NCBI RefSeq assembly: GCF_900546705.1
Contig: NZ_URDP01000015.1
Coordinates: forward strand, 1-45,784
Source of the DNA: an uncultured Oscillibacter sp.
Lineage (GTDB): Bacteria > Bacillota > Clostridia > Oscillospirales > Oscillospiraceae
Length of the DNA stretch: 45,784 nucleotides
Direction: 5' to 3'
The position numbers and the translations under genes are program-made. Positions 14,820 to 23,678 of this stretch are shown piece by piece (the stretch's first letter is position 1; every line of letters starts with the position of its first letter). The notes under the pieces were generated by a model, which saw only the letters and a list, made by a program, of their open reading frames with translations, had not been told where the DNA came from and made no database searches.

Positions 14820-15691
14820 ATAATGGCCTCCACATATTCCCGGGCGTCAAAGGGCTTGAGATCGTCCAGGCCCTCTCCCACACCCACCAGCTTCACGTGT
14901 ACGCCCAGCTCCTTGGCGATGGCCACCACGATACCGCCCTTGGCAGTGCCGTCCAGCTTGGTGAGCACGATGCCGGTGAGGCCCGCAGCCTCCTTGAACT
15001 GCTTGGCCTGGATGAGGCCGTTCTGGCCGGTGGTGGCGTCCAGCACCAAAAGCGTCTCCCGGGCGGCGCCGGGGCACTCCCGGTCGATGATCTTGGAGAG
15101 CTTGGAGAGCTCCGCCATGAGGTTTGCCTTGTTGTGGAGGCGGCCGGCGGTGTCGCACAGCACCACGTCCACGTTCCGGGCCTTGGCAGCCTGGAGGGCG
15201 TCGAAGAGCACGGCGCCGGGATCGGCCCCCTCGTGCTGGCGCACCAGTTCACAGCCGGCCCGCTCCGCCCAGATCTGAAGCTGATCGGCAGCCGCGGCCC
15301 GGAACGTGTCCGCCGCGCACAGCAGCACCCGCTTGCCCTGGCTTTTGAGCTGATGGGCCAGCTTGCCGATGGAGGTGGTCTTGCCTACGCCGTTGACGCC
15401 GATGAACAGCACGATGCTGGGCTGGGTGGAGAGATTCAGCGCCGCGTCGTCCCCGCCGCCGATCATATCCGCCAGTACGTCCCGCAGCGCTGCCTTGACC
15501 TCCTCCTGGTCCCGGAGCTTCTCCTTCCGGACCCGCTGGCGCAGCTGCTCCACCGCCTCCACGGCGGTGTTCATGCCCAGATCCGCCAGGATCAGCGTCT
15601 CCTCCAGCTCTTCAAAAAAGGCCTCGTCCGCCTCCGTGAAGCCGGAGAAGAGGTTGGTTGTGATTTTTTTCAGTTTGTCAAAAAAGCCCAT
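14816..15691 (-). CDS. ftsY: Signal recognition particle receptor FtsY
   Basis: GTPase that docks SRP-ribosome complexes at the membrane. The 291-residue protein is nearly only the NG domain, without the long acidic A region of E. coli. The N domain starts MGFFDKLKKITTNLF, followed by G1 GVNGVGKTTS, the DTFRAAAADQL insertion-box start, G3 DTAGR, G4 TKLDGTAKGG and the closing GVGEGLDDLKPFD. The ATG at 15691 has AGGACGG upstream. It follows smc in the same direction, a conserved smc-ftsY order in Firmicutes. Confidence 0.97.
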   Translation of the reverse strand: MGFFDKLKKITTNLFSGFTEADEAFFEELEETLILADLGMNTAVEAVEQLRQRVRKEKLRDQEEVKAALRDVLADMIGGGDDAALNLSTQPSIVLFIGVNGVGKTTSIGKLAHQLKSQGKRVLLCAADTFRAAAADQLQIWAERAGCELVRQHEGADPGAVLFDALQAAKARNVDVVLCDTAGRLHNKANLMAELSKLSKIIDRECPGAARETLLVLDATTGQNGLIQAKQFKEAAGLTGIVLTKLDGTAKGGIVVAIAKELGVHVKLVGVGEGLDDLKPFDAREYVEAII

Positions 15692-15741
15692 AGCGACCGT
15701 CCTTTTGGTTAATTTTTGCCTGTTTTTCAGCGTTTTCCATT

Positions 15742-15772
15742 GACGCCAAGTTCTTCCGAAACCCCTGGCGTC
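15742..15772 (-). other. Weak hairpin between smc and ftsY
   Basis: GACGCCA (15742-15748) and TGGCGTC (15766-15772) can form a 7-bp stem with a 17-base loop in the 89-bp smc-ftsY gap. There is no immediate T tract, so it is unlikely to stop transcription; it could be an RNA-processing site. Confidence 0.3.
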
Positions 15773-15780
15773 GCCGCGCC

Positions 15781-18700
15781 TTACTCGATCTTCAGTTCCT
15801 TGGCCATATCGTTGAGATTGATGGTCAATATCTTGCTCACGCCCTGTTCCTGCATGGTGACGCCGTAGAGCACATCGGCCTCCTCCATGGTGCCCCGGCG
15901 GTGGGTGATGACGATGAACTGGGTCCTGCCCGCCAGCGTACGCATATACCGGGCATACCGGGTGACGTTGGCGTCGTCCAGGGCGGCCTCGATCTCATCC
16001 ATGACGCAAAACGGCGTGGGATGCACCTTCAAAATGGCAAAGTACAGTGCGATGGCCACAAACGCCTTCTCGCCGCCGGAGAGCAGCGAGATGGTCTTGA
16101 GGGTCTTTCCGGGAGGCTGGGCCTTGATTTCGATGCCGCAGCCCAAGATGTCGTTCTCGTCCTCCAGTTCCAGCGTGGCCTGGCCGCCGCCGAACAGCTC
16201 GGAAAACGTGGTCTGGAAGCTCTCGGAGAGCAGCTTGAACTGCTGGGCAAAGATCCGGGTCATCTCGGCGGTGATGTCCTCAATGATGCCCGTGAGCTCC
16301 TCCTTGGCTTTTTCCACGTCGTCCCGCTGGTCCGTCAGGTATGTATAGCGGGTGTTCACCCGGTCGAATTCCTCGATGGCGCCGATGTTGGGCGTGCCCA
16401 GAGCGGAGATATCCCGCTTGAGCTCGCCGATGCGCCGGGTGGCCTTGGACATGCTCTCCAGCTCCATCCGCTGGGCCTGGGCATCGGAGTGAGAGAGCTG
16501 ATAGTGTTCCCACAGCCGGTCCAGAATCTGCTTTTCCTCCATGGCGGAGGTGGCGATCTTCTGCTCCAGACGAGACACGCCCCGCTCCAGGTTCAGAAGG
16601 TGTTCGTTCATCTCCTGTCCCGCCCGGTTCTGGGCAGTGCGCTCGGCCTCCAGGGCCAGCTTTTCCTGACTCAGCGCTGTCAGGCGCTCTTCCAGGGCTC
16701 CTGTCCGGGCCCGCAGGCCCTCCAAGGCTTCCCGAAGCTGTGTCTGACGGGCCTGGGCATCGGCAATGCCCTGCCGATAAGAGGCCATCGCCGCCTCCTT
16801 CTGGGTCCGGTCCCCGGACAATTCCGCGGCCAGCTGCCGCAGATCCGCCGCCCGGTCGGCAGCAGCCGAAGCCCGCGCCTGATGGCCGGCAAGCTCGCTC
16901 TTTCTGGCGCTGATCTCCTCGGCCAGCGCGCCGGACTGGGCCAGCAGCTCCGACTGCCCGGCCAGGGCTTGCTCCGCCTGGGTCCGCAGCTTGGCGGCCA
17001 GTGCCTCCTGCTCCGCCACCCGGGATTGGGCCTGCTCCATCCGGGCCTGGTTGTCCTCCAGACGGCCGGTGAGGCTCTCCCGCTCTCCGGTCAGGTTTTC
17101 CAGATTTTCCTCCAGCGCGCTCACAAGCGCTGCATAGTGGCTGGCGGTTCCCTCCAGGCGCAGCACCTCGTCTTCCGCCTGGCGGCGCTGTGATTCCGCC
17201 GTCTCCAGCGCGTACTGGGCAGCGGTCAGCTCCCGGGCTGCCGCCTCCTCCGCCTGACGGGCCTTTTCCACCTTTTCCGCCATGGCGGCGCTGCGGCCGG
17301 TGAGCTTTTCAAGCTCCGCCGCCCGGCTCAGGACGCCCGCTGTGCGGGACACGGAGCCGCCGGTCATGGAGCCGCCCCGGTTGATGACCTGTCCGTCCAG
17401 CGTGACGATGCGGAAGGCGTTGCGGTATTTCCGGGCCATGGCAATGCCGCAGTCCAGATCCTCCGCCACCACCGTCCGGCCCAAAAGGCTTGCAAAAATA
17501 TTGGCATAGCGGGCATCATAGGTCACCAGGTCCACAGCCACGCCCACAAATCCGAACTCATTTTCCACGCCCCGCTCCCGCAGGCGGTCGCCCCGGATGG
17601 CGGTCAGGGGCAGGAACGTAGCCCGGCCGCCGTCCCGCTGCTTGAGGTAGCCGATGGCAGCTTTGGCGTCCTCTTCCCGGTCCACCACAATGTTCTGCAG
17701 CCCTGCGCCCAATGCAATCTCAATGGCCAGGGAGTACTTCCCGTCCGTTTTCATGAGGCTGGCCACCGGCCCGTGGATGCCCCGCAGGCTCCCCTTGGCC
17801 TGGCAGACCAATTTGACCGCTTTGGAAAAGCCCTCGTAGTCCTTCTCCATCTCCCGCAGCAGACGGATGCGGTTTTCCAGAGCACCGGCGTCCATGGTCA
17901 GCTGGACCCGCTGCTCCGAAGCCGCCGCCGCCTTTTTCTTCCGCTCCTCCATCCGCAGACTGTGTCCGGCAATGATGTTGGCGGCGGCTTCCGCCTCATC
18001 CCGGGCGTTTTCCAAAGCGCGGCTGTTTTCTTTCTGCTGGGCCCGCCGCTCCTCCAGGGACTGGGCAGTGCTCTCACAGTCGGCGCACACCGTTTCCAAG
18101 CGCTGGCGCAGCTGCTCGCTCTCCGCGGCCGCTGCCGCCGTCTCCGCCCTGGCGTCCGCCGCGGCAGCCACCGCCACCGCCTCCTGTCCCCGCAGGGCCT
18201 CCGCCTGGGACTGGGCTCCGCCGGCCTGGGCCGCGGCTGCTTTGGCCTGCTCCAGCAGCCCGTCCAGCTCTTGGTTCAGCGCGGCAATCCGGGCCTCGGT
18301 CTCCCGGGCCTGTGCCTCCTGCTCCTCCGCCTGACGGACGAGTCCGTCGGCGCGGCTGTCCGTCTCGGCAAGCTCCGCCTCCGCCCGGGCGATGTTCTCC
18401 CGGTGATGGGTCACGGTGCTCTCCAGCACCGCAAGGTCCGATTCCTTTTCCTTGGCCTGGCGCTCCAGCTCCGCGGCCTGGGCGCGTACCGCCTCGGCCT
18501 CCACGTCCTTTTCCCGCATCTGCTGGCCGTACGCCTCGCCCTTGGCATACAAGGCATCCAGCGACGCGCGCGCCTCGTCCCGCTCGGCCTGGGCGGCGCG
18601 GAAGTCGGACTCCAGCTTGCGGGCCTGGGCCTTGAGCGCGTCCAGGTTCTCCAGCCACACGGAAATCTCCAGAAGCCGCAGCTCATCCCGCAGCACCAGG

Positions 18701-19347
18701 TATTTCTTTGCCTTTTCCGCCTGCTGCCGCAGCGGCTCCACCTGCAGCTCCAGCTCGGCAATCTTGTCGTTGATGCGGACCAGATTCTCCTCCGTCCGCT
18801 CCAGCTTGCGCTCCGCCTCCTCCTTGCGGTGGCGGAACTTGGAGATGCCGGCGGCCTCTTCGAAGATCTCCCGCCGCTCCCCGCTCTTGGCGGAGAGAAT
18901 CTCGTCGATCTTGCCCTGGCCGATGATGGAGTAGCCCTCCCGGCCCATGCCCGTGTCCATGAACAGCTCCGCCACGTCCCGAAGACGCACGGACTGGCGG
19001 TTGATGTAGTACTCGCTCTCGCCGCTGCGGTAGTACCGGCGGGTGACGGACACCTCCGTCTCCTCCATGGTGGGGAAGATATGCTCTGTGTTGTCGATGA
19101 CCAGCGTCACCTGGGCAAAGCCCACCTGGGCCCGCTTGGCGGTGCCGCCGAAGATCACGTCCTCCATTTTGGCGCCCCGCAGCCCCTTGGCGCTCTGCTC
19201 GCCCATGACCCAGCGGATGGCGTCGGAGATGTTGGATTTTCCGGAGCCATTGGGCCCCACAATGGCGGTGATATCCTCGCCGAAGTTCAATACCGTTTTC
19301 TCAGGGAAGGACTTAAAACCCTGGATCTCCAATGCTTTTAAATACAC
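15781..19347 (-). CDS. smc: Chromosome segregation ATPase SMC
   Basis: Condensin ATPase that organises the chromosome with ScpA and ScpB. The 1188 residues are the normal SMC length. The N-terminal half ATPase has Walker A GPNGSGKSN at 31-39. A first coiled coil spans about 165-490, then a hinge at about 500-680 with GYLKQRDGGRATFLPL and GGSMTGGS. A second coiled coil follows, and the C-terminal half has the signature LLSGGEKAF and Walker B FCVMDEIEAALDD. The start is GTG at 19347 with AAGAGGTGG before it. The frame remains open upstream but that part overlaps tepA in another frame and is not translated protein. A TATAGT box at about 19370 may be its -10. Confidence 0.97.
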   Translation of the reverse strand: MYLKALEIQGFKSFPEKTVLNFGEDITAIVGPNGSGKSNISDAIRWVMGEQSAKGLRGAKMEDVIFGGTAKRAQVGFAQVTLVIDNTEHIFPTMEETEVSVTRRYYRSGESEYYINRQSVRLRDVAELFMDTGMGREGYSIIGQGKIDEILSAKSGERREIFEEAAGISKFRHRKEEAERKLERTEENLVRINDKIAELELQVEPLRQQAEKAKKYLVLRDELRLLEISVWLENLDALKAQARKLESDFRAAQAERDEARASLDALYAKGEAYGQQMREKDVEAEAVRAQAAELERQAKEKESDLAVLESTVTHHRENIARAEAELAETDSRADGLVRQAEEQEAQARETEARIAALNQELDGLLEQAKAAAAQAGGAQSQAEALRGQEAVAVAAAADARAETAAAAAESEQLRQRLETVCADCESTAQSLEERRAQQKENSRALENARDEAEAAANIIAGHSLRMEERKKKAAAASEQRVQLTMDAGALENRIRLLREMEKDYEGFSKAVKLVCQAKGSLRGIHGPVASLMKTDGKYSLAIEIALGAGLQNIVVDREEDAKAAIGYLKQRDGGRATFLPLTAIRGDRLRERGVENEFGFVGVAVDLVTYDARYANIFASLLGRTVVAEDLDCGIAMARKYRNAFRIVTLDGQVINRGGSMTGGSVSRTAGVLSRAAELEKLTGRSAAMAEKVEKARQAEEAAARELTAAQYALETAESQRRQAEDEVLRLEGTASHYAALVSALEENLENLTGERESLTGRLEDNQARMEQAQSRVAEQEALAAKLRTQAEQALAGQSELLAQSGALAEEISARKSELAGHQARASAAADRAADLRQLAAELSGDRTQKEAAMASYRQGIADAQARQTQLREALEGLRARTGALEERLTALSQEKLALEAERTAQNRAGQEMNEHLLNLERGVSRLEQKIATSAMEEKQILDRLWEHYQLSHSDAQAQRMELESMSKATRRIGELKRDISALGTPNIGAIEEFDRVNTRYTYLTDQRDDVEKAKEELTGIIEDITAEMTRIFAQQFKLLSESFQTTFSELFGGGQATLELEDENDILGCGIEIKAQPPGKTLKTISLLSGGEKAFVAIALYFAILKVHPTPFCVMDEIEAALDDANVTRYARYMRTLAGRTQFIVITHRRGTMEEADVLYGVTMQEQGVSKILTINLNDMAKELKIE

Positions 19348-19395
19348 GCTTCCACCTCTTGCCGATCTCCATACTATAACTAGATTACAATAGCA

Positions 19396-19440
19396 GAAAA
19401 AGCCCGGCATTTCAAGGAGAAATCCAGGAAATGCCGGGCT
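19396..19440 (-). terminator. Terminator between tepA and smc
   Basis: Thirteen-bp arms AGCCCGGCATTTC (19401-19413) and its complement (19428-19440) are followed on the minus strand by TTTTTC. It lies 26 bp after the tepA stop, so smc needs its own promoter. Confidence 0.8.
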
Positions 19441-19466
19441 CCGGAGCCGTATCGCGAGCGTCGGGA

Positions 19467-20177
19467 CTAGACTGTGTCCCCCTTTTGCTCCCGGATCTGC
19501 CGGTACAGGCACGCAAGGCCGTCGGAAAGGCCTCCCACCGCGTCGATGATTCCCTTTTCCACCGCCTCCTCCCCGTAGAGGACGCTGCCCACATCTGCGG
19601 CCATGTCGTCCTTTTTCAGCATAAGGGCCGTGAAGTCCTCCCGGCTGATGCGGCTGTGGCGGGAAACAAAATCCACGATCCGGTCCTGGAGCCGCTGGAA
19701 GTAGTTGTACGTCTGGGGCGCGGCGATGACCATGCCGCTCATGCGGACCGGATGGACGGTCATGGCGGCGGAGGGCACGGCAAAGCTGCGCCGGGCCGCC
19801 ACCGCCAGGGGCACCCCGATGGAGTGGCTGCCGCCCAGAACGATGGAGACGGTGGGCTTGGTCATACCGGCGATGAGCTCGGCGATGGCAAGGCCCGCCT
19901 CCACGTCCCCGCCCACGGTGTTGAGCAAAAACAGGACTCCGTCCACCTCCGCCGACTCCTCCAGCTTGGCAAGCAGCGGCAGCACGTGCTCGTATTTGGT
20001 GGTCTTGGCCCCCGAGGCAGCGGCGCTGTGGCCCTCGATCTGGCCGATGATGGTCATGCAGTAGACATTGCCGTGGGGCGTGCGGGTGATGGCGGAGCCG
20101 AAGTCCACGATGTCTCCGCCCCAGCTCCCGTCCTCCCGCTCGTCTCCCGGCTGGTCCGGCTTGGTGTGTTCGTGCAT
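19467..20177 (-). CDS. tepA: ClpP-like serine protease, TepA family
   Basis: A 236-residue ClpP-fold protease. The crotonase-like core has the nucleophile serine in GGSHSIGVPLA, the catalytic histidine in MTVHPVRM, and an aspartate in the following helix DRIVDFVSRHS. In Bacillus TepA (YmfB) is linked to degradation of signal peptides or spore proteins. The N-terminal 40 residues are hydrophilic and variable. The ATG at 20177 has GTGAGGG upstream. The gene stands alone between divergent proB and a terminator. Confidence 0.88.
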   Translation of the reverse strand: MHEHTKPDQPGDEREDGSWGGDIVDFGSAITRTPHGNVYCMTIIGQIEGHSAAASGAKTTKYEHVLPLLAKLEESAEVDGVLFLLNTVGGDVEAGLAIAELIAGMTKPTVSIVLGGSHSIGVPLAVAARRSFAVPSAAMTVHPVRMSGMVIAAPQTYNYFQRLQDRIVDFVSRHSRISREDFTALMLKKDDMAADVGSVLYGEEAVEKGIIDAVGGLSDGLACLYRQIREQKGDTV

Positions 20178-20255
20178 GGTGATCCCTCACTTTCTCCCCT
20201 AGCATCTGCATTTTTCCGAAAAGTACGCGCCGGACTTCCTTTTTGCCTTGGGGTA

Positions 20256-20264
20256 TGCTATATT
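20256..20264 (+). promoter_or_regulatory. Possible extended -10 promoter of the proline operon
   Basis: TG-C-TATATT (20256-20264) is an extended -10 element 52 bp before the proB start; the -35 region is poor (TTCCTT). Offered with low certainty. Confidence 0.35.
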
Positions 20265-20315
20265 GCATCATAGAAAAGATTCCCGGTTTTTTGCCGGAGA
20301 GGGAGGTTCCTGCGC

Positions 20316-21116
20316 GTGAAAGAAAGCAAACAGCGCATTGTGGTGAAGGTGGGCACTTCCACCCTCACCCACGACTCCGGGTCACTGGACCTGCGGAGCA
20401 TGGAGCAGTTGGTCCGGACCCTGGCGGATCTCCAGGGAGCCGGCAACGAGATCATTCTGGTGACCTCCGGCGCCATCGCCGTGGGTACGGCCAAACTGGG
20501 CCTTGCGGAGCGGCCCCGTGAACTGCGGATGAAGCAGGCGGCCGCCGCCGTGGGCCAGTGCCGTATGATGCACATCTACGATAAGCTCTTTTCCGAGTAC
20601 AGCCGCACCGTCTCCCAGATCCTGCTCACCGGGGACGACGTGGACGATCCCGGCCGGGCGGAGCACCTGTCCGGCACGTTTTCGGCCCTGCTGGAGATGG
20701 GCGTCATCCCCATCGTCAATGAGAACGACTCCGTCTCCTCGGCGGAGATCGAAACCGGGCATCACAAGGTCCTGGGCGACAACGACACTCTCTCCGCCAT
20801 CGTGGCAAAGCTCTGCCGGGCGGATCTGCTGGTGCTCTTCAGCGACATTGACGGACTCTACGACGCCGACCCCAGGACCCATCCCGACGCCCGGCTCATC
20901 CATCAGGTGCGGGAACTGACGCCCCAGATTCTGGAAATGGCCGGCGGCGCAGGCTCCTGGCGGGGCACCGGCGGCATGGCCACCAAGCTCTCCGCCGCCC
21001 GCATTGCCATGGACGCCGGGTGCGACATGGTCATCACCAACGGCAAGCGGATGACGGATCTCTACGGCATCGTGGAGGGCGCAGACATCGGCACCCGGTT
21101 TTTAGCCGCAAAATAA
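20316..21116 (+). CDS. proB: Glutamate 5-kinase (short form without PUA domain)
   Basis: First step of proline synthesis: ATP-dependent phosphorylation of glutamate. The 266 residues are just the amino-acid-kinase domain, with IVVKVGTSTLT, VTSGAIAVG, IPIVNENDSVS, GDNDTLSAIVA, FSDIDGLYDADPR and GTGGMATKLSAA. The C-terminal PUA domain of the E. coli enzyme is missing; short forms are known. The start is GTG at 20316 with GGGAGG upstream. It is the first gene of proB-proA-(membrane protein)-proC. Confidence 0.95.
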   Translation: MKESKQRIVVKVGTSTLTHDSGSLDLRSMEQLVRTLADLQGAGNEIILVTSGAIAVGTAKLGLAERPRELRMKQAAAAVGQCRMMHIYDKLFSEYSRTVSQILLTGDDVDDPGRAEHLSGTFSALLEMGVIPIVNENDSVSSAEIETGHHKVLGDNDTLSAIVAKLCRADLLVLFSDIDGLYDADPRTHPDARLIHQVRELTPQILEMAGGAGSWRGTGGMATKLSAARIAMDAGCDMVITNGKRMTDLYGIVEGADIGTRFLAAK

Positions 21117-21128
21117 GGAGGCGCGATC

Positions 21129-22376
21129 ATGACCACACTGCAAACTCAGGGCGCCGCGGCCAAAGCGGCCGCCCGGATTCTCTCCACTGCCGGCACTGCC
21201 CAAAAAAACGCGGCGCTGGAAGCCATCGCCAAGGTGCTGACGGAGCGTCAGGACCAGTGGCTTGCGGCCAACGCCCAGGACGTTGCCGCCGCCAAAGAAG
21301 CCGGCATGCGCCCGGCCATGCTGGACCGGCTGACCCTCACCCCGGAGCGCATCGCCGGCATCGTGGACGGCGTGCGCCAGGTGGCGGCCCTGCCGGACCC
21401 CATCGGCCGGGTGGACAAGATGGAGACCCGGCCCAACGGCCTCATCATCGGACGGCGGCGGGTGCCCCTGGGCGTCATCGCCATCATCTTCGAGGCCCGG
21501 CCCAACGTCACCGTGGACGCGGCGGCGCTGTGCCTCAAATCCGGCAACGTGTGCATCCTCCGGGGCGGCAAGGAGGCCATCCGCTCCAACCGCTGCGCCG
21601 CGGAGCTCATGCGCCGGGCACTGGAGGAAGCGGGTCTGCCCGCCGACTGCATCTCCCTGGTGCAGGACACCAGCCACGAGACGGCAAACGAGCTCATGCA
21701 CCTGGACGGCTATGTGGACGTGCTGATCCCCCGGGGCGGTGCCGGGCTCATCCGGGCCGTGGCCAGGGAGGCAAGCGTTCCCGTCATCCGCACCGGTGAG
21801 GGCGTGTGCCACGTGTACATCGACGAGGAAGCCGACCTGGATATGGGCGCAAACATTCTTTATAACGCCAAGTGCTCTCGTCCCTCCGTGTGCAACGCCG
21901 TGGAGTGCGTGCTGGTGCACCGGGACGTGGCGGCGGACTTCTGGAAACGCGCCCTGCCATTGCTTGCGCAAAAGCAGGTGGAACTGCGGGGCGACGATGA
22001 GGCCCTGCCCCTGCTGGGGCCCGGAGCCGTGGCTGCCACGGAAGCGGACTGGGACACGGAGTACGACGACTACATCCTGGCCGTGCGCACGGTGGGGTCC
22101 ATGGACGAGGCCATGGACTTCATCGCCGCTCACGGCACCGGCCACTCCGAGGCCATCATCACGAAAAACTATTTCAAGGCCCAGCGGTTTTTGAACGAAG
22201 TGGACGCGGCGGCAGTGTACGTCAACGCCTCCACCCGCTTCACGGACGGCGGTGAGTTCGGCCTGGGCGCGGAGATCGGCATTTCCACCCAGAAGATGCA
22301 CGCCCGGGGCCCCATGGGGCTGGAGGAGCTGACCAGCTGCAAATATGTCATCTACGGTGAGGGCCAGGTTCGCTGA
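21129..22376 (+). CDS. proA: Gamma-glutamyl phosphate reductase
   Basis: Reduces gamma-glutamyl phosphate to glutamate semialdehyde with NADPH. The 415-residue aldehyde-dehydrogenase-fold protein shows VPLGVIAIIFEARPNVTVDAAALCLKSGN, ILRGGKEA, the nucleophile cysteine region YNAKCSRPSVCNA, and the ending MGLEELTSCKYVIYGEGQVR. Length is normal. It begins 12 bp after proB with AAGGAGG as ribosome site. Confidence 0.97.
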   Translation: MTTLQTQGAAAKAAARILSTAGTAQKNAALEAIAKVLTERQDQWLAANAQDVAAAKEAGMRPAMLDRLTLTPERIAGIVDGVRQVAALPDPIGRVDKMETRPNGLIIGRRRVPLGVIAIIFEARPNVTVDAAALCLKSGNVCILRGGKEAIRSNRCAAELMRRALEEAGLPADCISLVQDTSHETANELMHLDGYVDVLIPRGGAGLIRAVAREASVPVIRTGEGVCHVYIDEEADLDMGANILYNAKCSRPSVCNAVECVLVHRDVAADFWKRALPLLAQKQVELRGDDEALPLLGPGAVAATEADWDTEYDDYILAVRTVGSMDEAMDFIAAHGTGHSEAIITKNYFKAQRFLNEVDAAAVYVNASTRFTDGGEFGLGAEIGISTQKMHARGPMGLEELTSCKYVIYGEGQVR

Positions 22377-22391
22377 AAGGAGGCACAGAGT

Positions 22392-22733
22392 ATGCTGTTC
22401 CAAGTGATCGCCATGAGCGTCATCACGCTGCTGCTTTTCCTTTTGCTGCTCACCCGCAAGCCCGGCAGGATCAACCTGATTCTGGGCGTGTGCACCGCCG
22501 GATGCGGCCTTGCGTCCATGGTGCTTTTTCTCCTGTTCCAGCGGGCAAACGGCAACCCGGACGCAGGGCGGGAGCTGATCCAGCTCTACCTTCCCTGCGC
22601 ACTGTATCTGGCCGTGGCCGCCTGGGGCGCCGCGGAGGCACTGCGCAGCCGCAGCAAGCTCCGGCGGGACAAGGCGGCCCGGGCCGCCGCACGGGAAAAA
22701 TCCGCTCCGTCCAAGACGGAGACACCCCAGTAA
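22392..22733 (+). CDS. Small membrane protein inside the proline operon
   Basis: A 113-residue protein of no recognised family. Three hydrophobic segments are visible at about residues 2-20, 27-47 and 64-82. A strongly basic C-terminal tail (SRSKLRRDKAARAAAREK) points to the cytoplasm by the positive-inside rule. The ATG at 22392 has AAAGGAGG upstream, 16 bp after proA and 33 bp before proC, so it is co-transcribed. Its role in proline metabolism is unknown; it could simply be a passenger. Confidence 0.75.
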   Translation: MLFQVIAMSVITLLLFLLLLTRKPGRINLILGVCTAGCGLASMVLFLLFQRANGNPDAGRELIQLYLPCALYLAVAAWGAAEALRSRSKLRRDKAARAAAREKSAPSKTETPQ

Positions 22734-22766
22734 CCCCAACTATCAAATGAAAGGGAATGTGAAACT

Positions 22767-23570
22767 ATGGCAACCTTTGGATTTATCGGAACCGGCAACA
22801 TGGGCGGGGCGCTGGCCCGGGCCGTGTGCCGGCGCGTGCCCAGTGACCAGGTGTTTCTGGCCAACCGCACCGTGGAAAAGGCCAGGGCTCTGGCTGAAGA
22901 GCTGGAGTGCCGGGTGGCGGACAACGAGGCCATTGCCGGCAGCGCCGACTTTATCTTTCTGGGCGTCAAGCCCCAGATGATGGCCGACATGCTCACGGAG
23001 ATCTCCCCTGTCCTTGCCCAGCGGGAGACCCGCTTCGTGCTGGTGTCCATGGCAGCGGGCCTCTCCCTGGAGGACATCGCCCGGATGGCCGGCGGAGACT
23101 ATCCCGTGCTCCGCATCATGCCCAACACGCCTGCCGCCATCGGTGAGGGCATGATTCTCTACACCTGCGGCAAAGGCGTCACCAAGGCGGAGGAAAAGGA
23201 GTTTTTGGAGTCCATGGCCGGGGCCGGGCGCTTTGCCGCCATCCCCGAAAGCCAGATGGATGTGGGCTCCGCCGTGTCCGGCTGCGGCCCCGCCTTTGTG
23301 GACCTCTTCATCGAGGCCCTGGCCGACGGCGGCGTGGCCTGCGGTCTGCCCCGGGCAGCGGCCATGGAATTTGCCGCCCAGATGGTGGTGGGCTCGGCCC
23401 GGCTGGTGCTGGAATCCGGCAGCCATCCCGGCGCCCTGAAGGATGCCGTCTGCTCCCCCGGCGGCTCCACCATTCAGGGCGTGCGGACGCTGGAAAAGAA
23501 CGGCTTCCGCAGCGCTGTCATGGAGGCGGTCATCGCTGCCTGTGAAAAGAGTGCTTCTCTGGGAAAATAA
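22767..23570 (+). CDS. proC: Pyrroline-5-carboxylate reductase
   Basis: Last step of proline synthesis, reducing P5C with NAD(P)H. The 267 residues contain the Rossmann start FGFIGTGNMGGALA, FLGVKPQMM, the conserved RIMPNTPAAIGEGM, GSAVSGCGPAFVDLFIEALADGGVACGL and SPGGSTIQGV. The ATG at 22767 has AAAGGGAATG nearby. With proB and proA the window has the complete glutamate-to-proline route. Confidence 0.97.
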   Translation: MATFGFIGTGNMGGALARAVCRRVPSDQVFLANRTVEKARALAEELECRVADNEAIAGSADFIFLGVKPQMMADMLTEISPVLAQRETRFVLVSMAAGLSLEDIARMAGGDYPVLRIMPNTPAAIGEGMILYTCGKGVTKAEEKEFLESMAGAGRFAAIPESQMDVGSAVSGCGPAFVDLFIEALADGGVACGLPRAAAMEFAAQMVVGSARLVLESGSHPGALKDAVCSPGGSTIQGVRTLEKNGFRSAVMEAVIAACEKSASLGK

Positions 23571-23580
23571 TTTTCTCTTA

Positions 23581-23613
23581 AAATACGCCGGGCCTGTGCC
23601 CGGCGTATTTTTT
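23581..23613 (+). terminator. Terminator of the proline operon
   Basis: Arms AAATACGCCGGGC (23581-23593) and GCCCGGCGTATTT (23598-23610) with a 4-base loop, followed by T to 23613, start 11 bp after the proC stop. Confidence 0.9.
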
Positions 23614-23631
23614 GCAGTCATGGTGCAAACG

Positions 23632-23664
23632 AAAAAAGCACGCCGCATCTGCGGCGTGCTTTTT
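23632..23664 (-). terminator. Terminator of the SLH 5'-nucleotidase gene
   Basis: AGCACGCCGCA (23637-23647) and TGCGGCGTGCT (23650-23660) form an 11-bp stem flanked by A6 and T5 runs, so it works in both directions. It lies 15 bp beyond the minus-strand stop. Confidence 0.85.
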
Positions 23665-23678
23665 ATGCTGCGGAAACA

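Noticed and set aside
19348..20271. In-frame extension of smc to an upstream ATG, which would give a 1496-residue protein
   Set aside because: The extension covers the tepA gene in a different frame and crosses a strong terminator. The GTG at 19347 with its ribosome site gives the normal SMC length.
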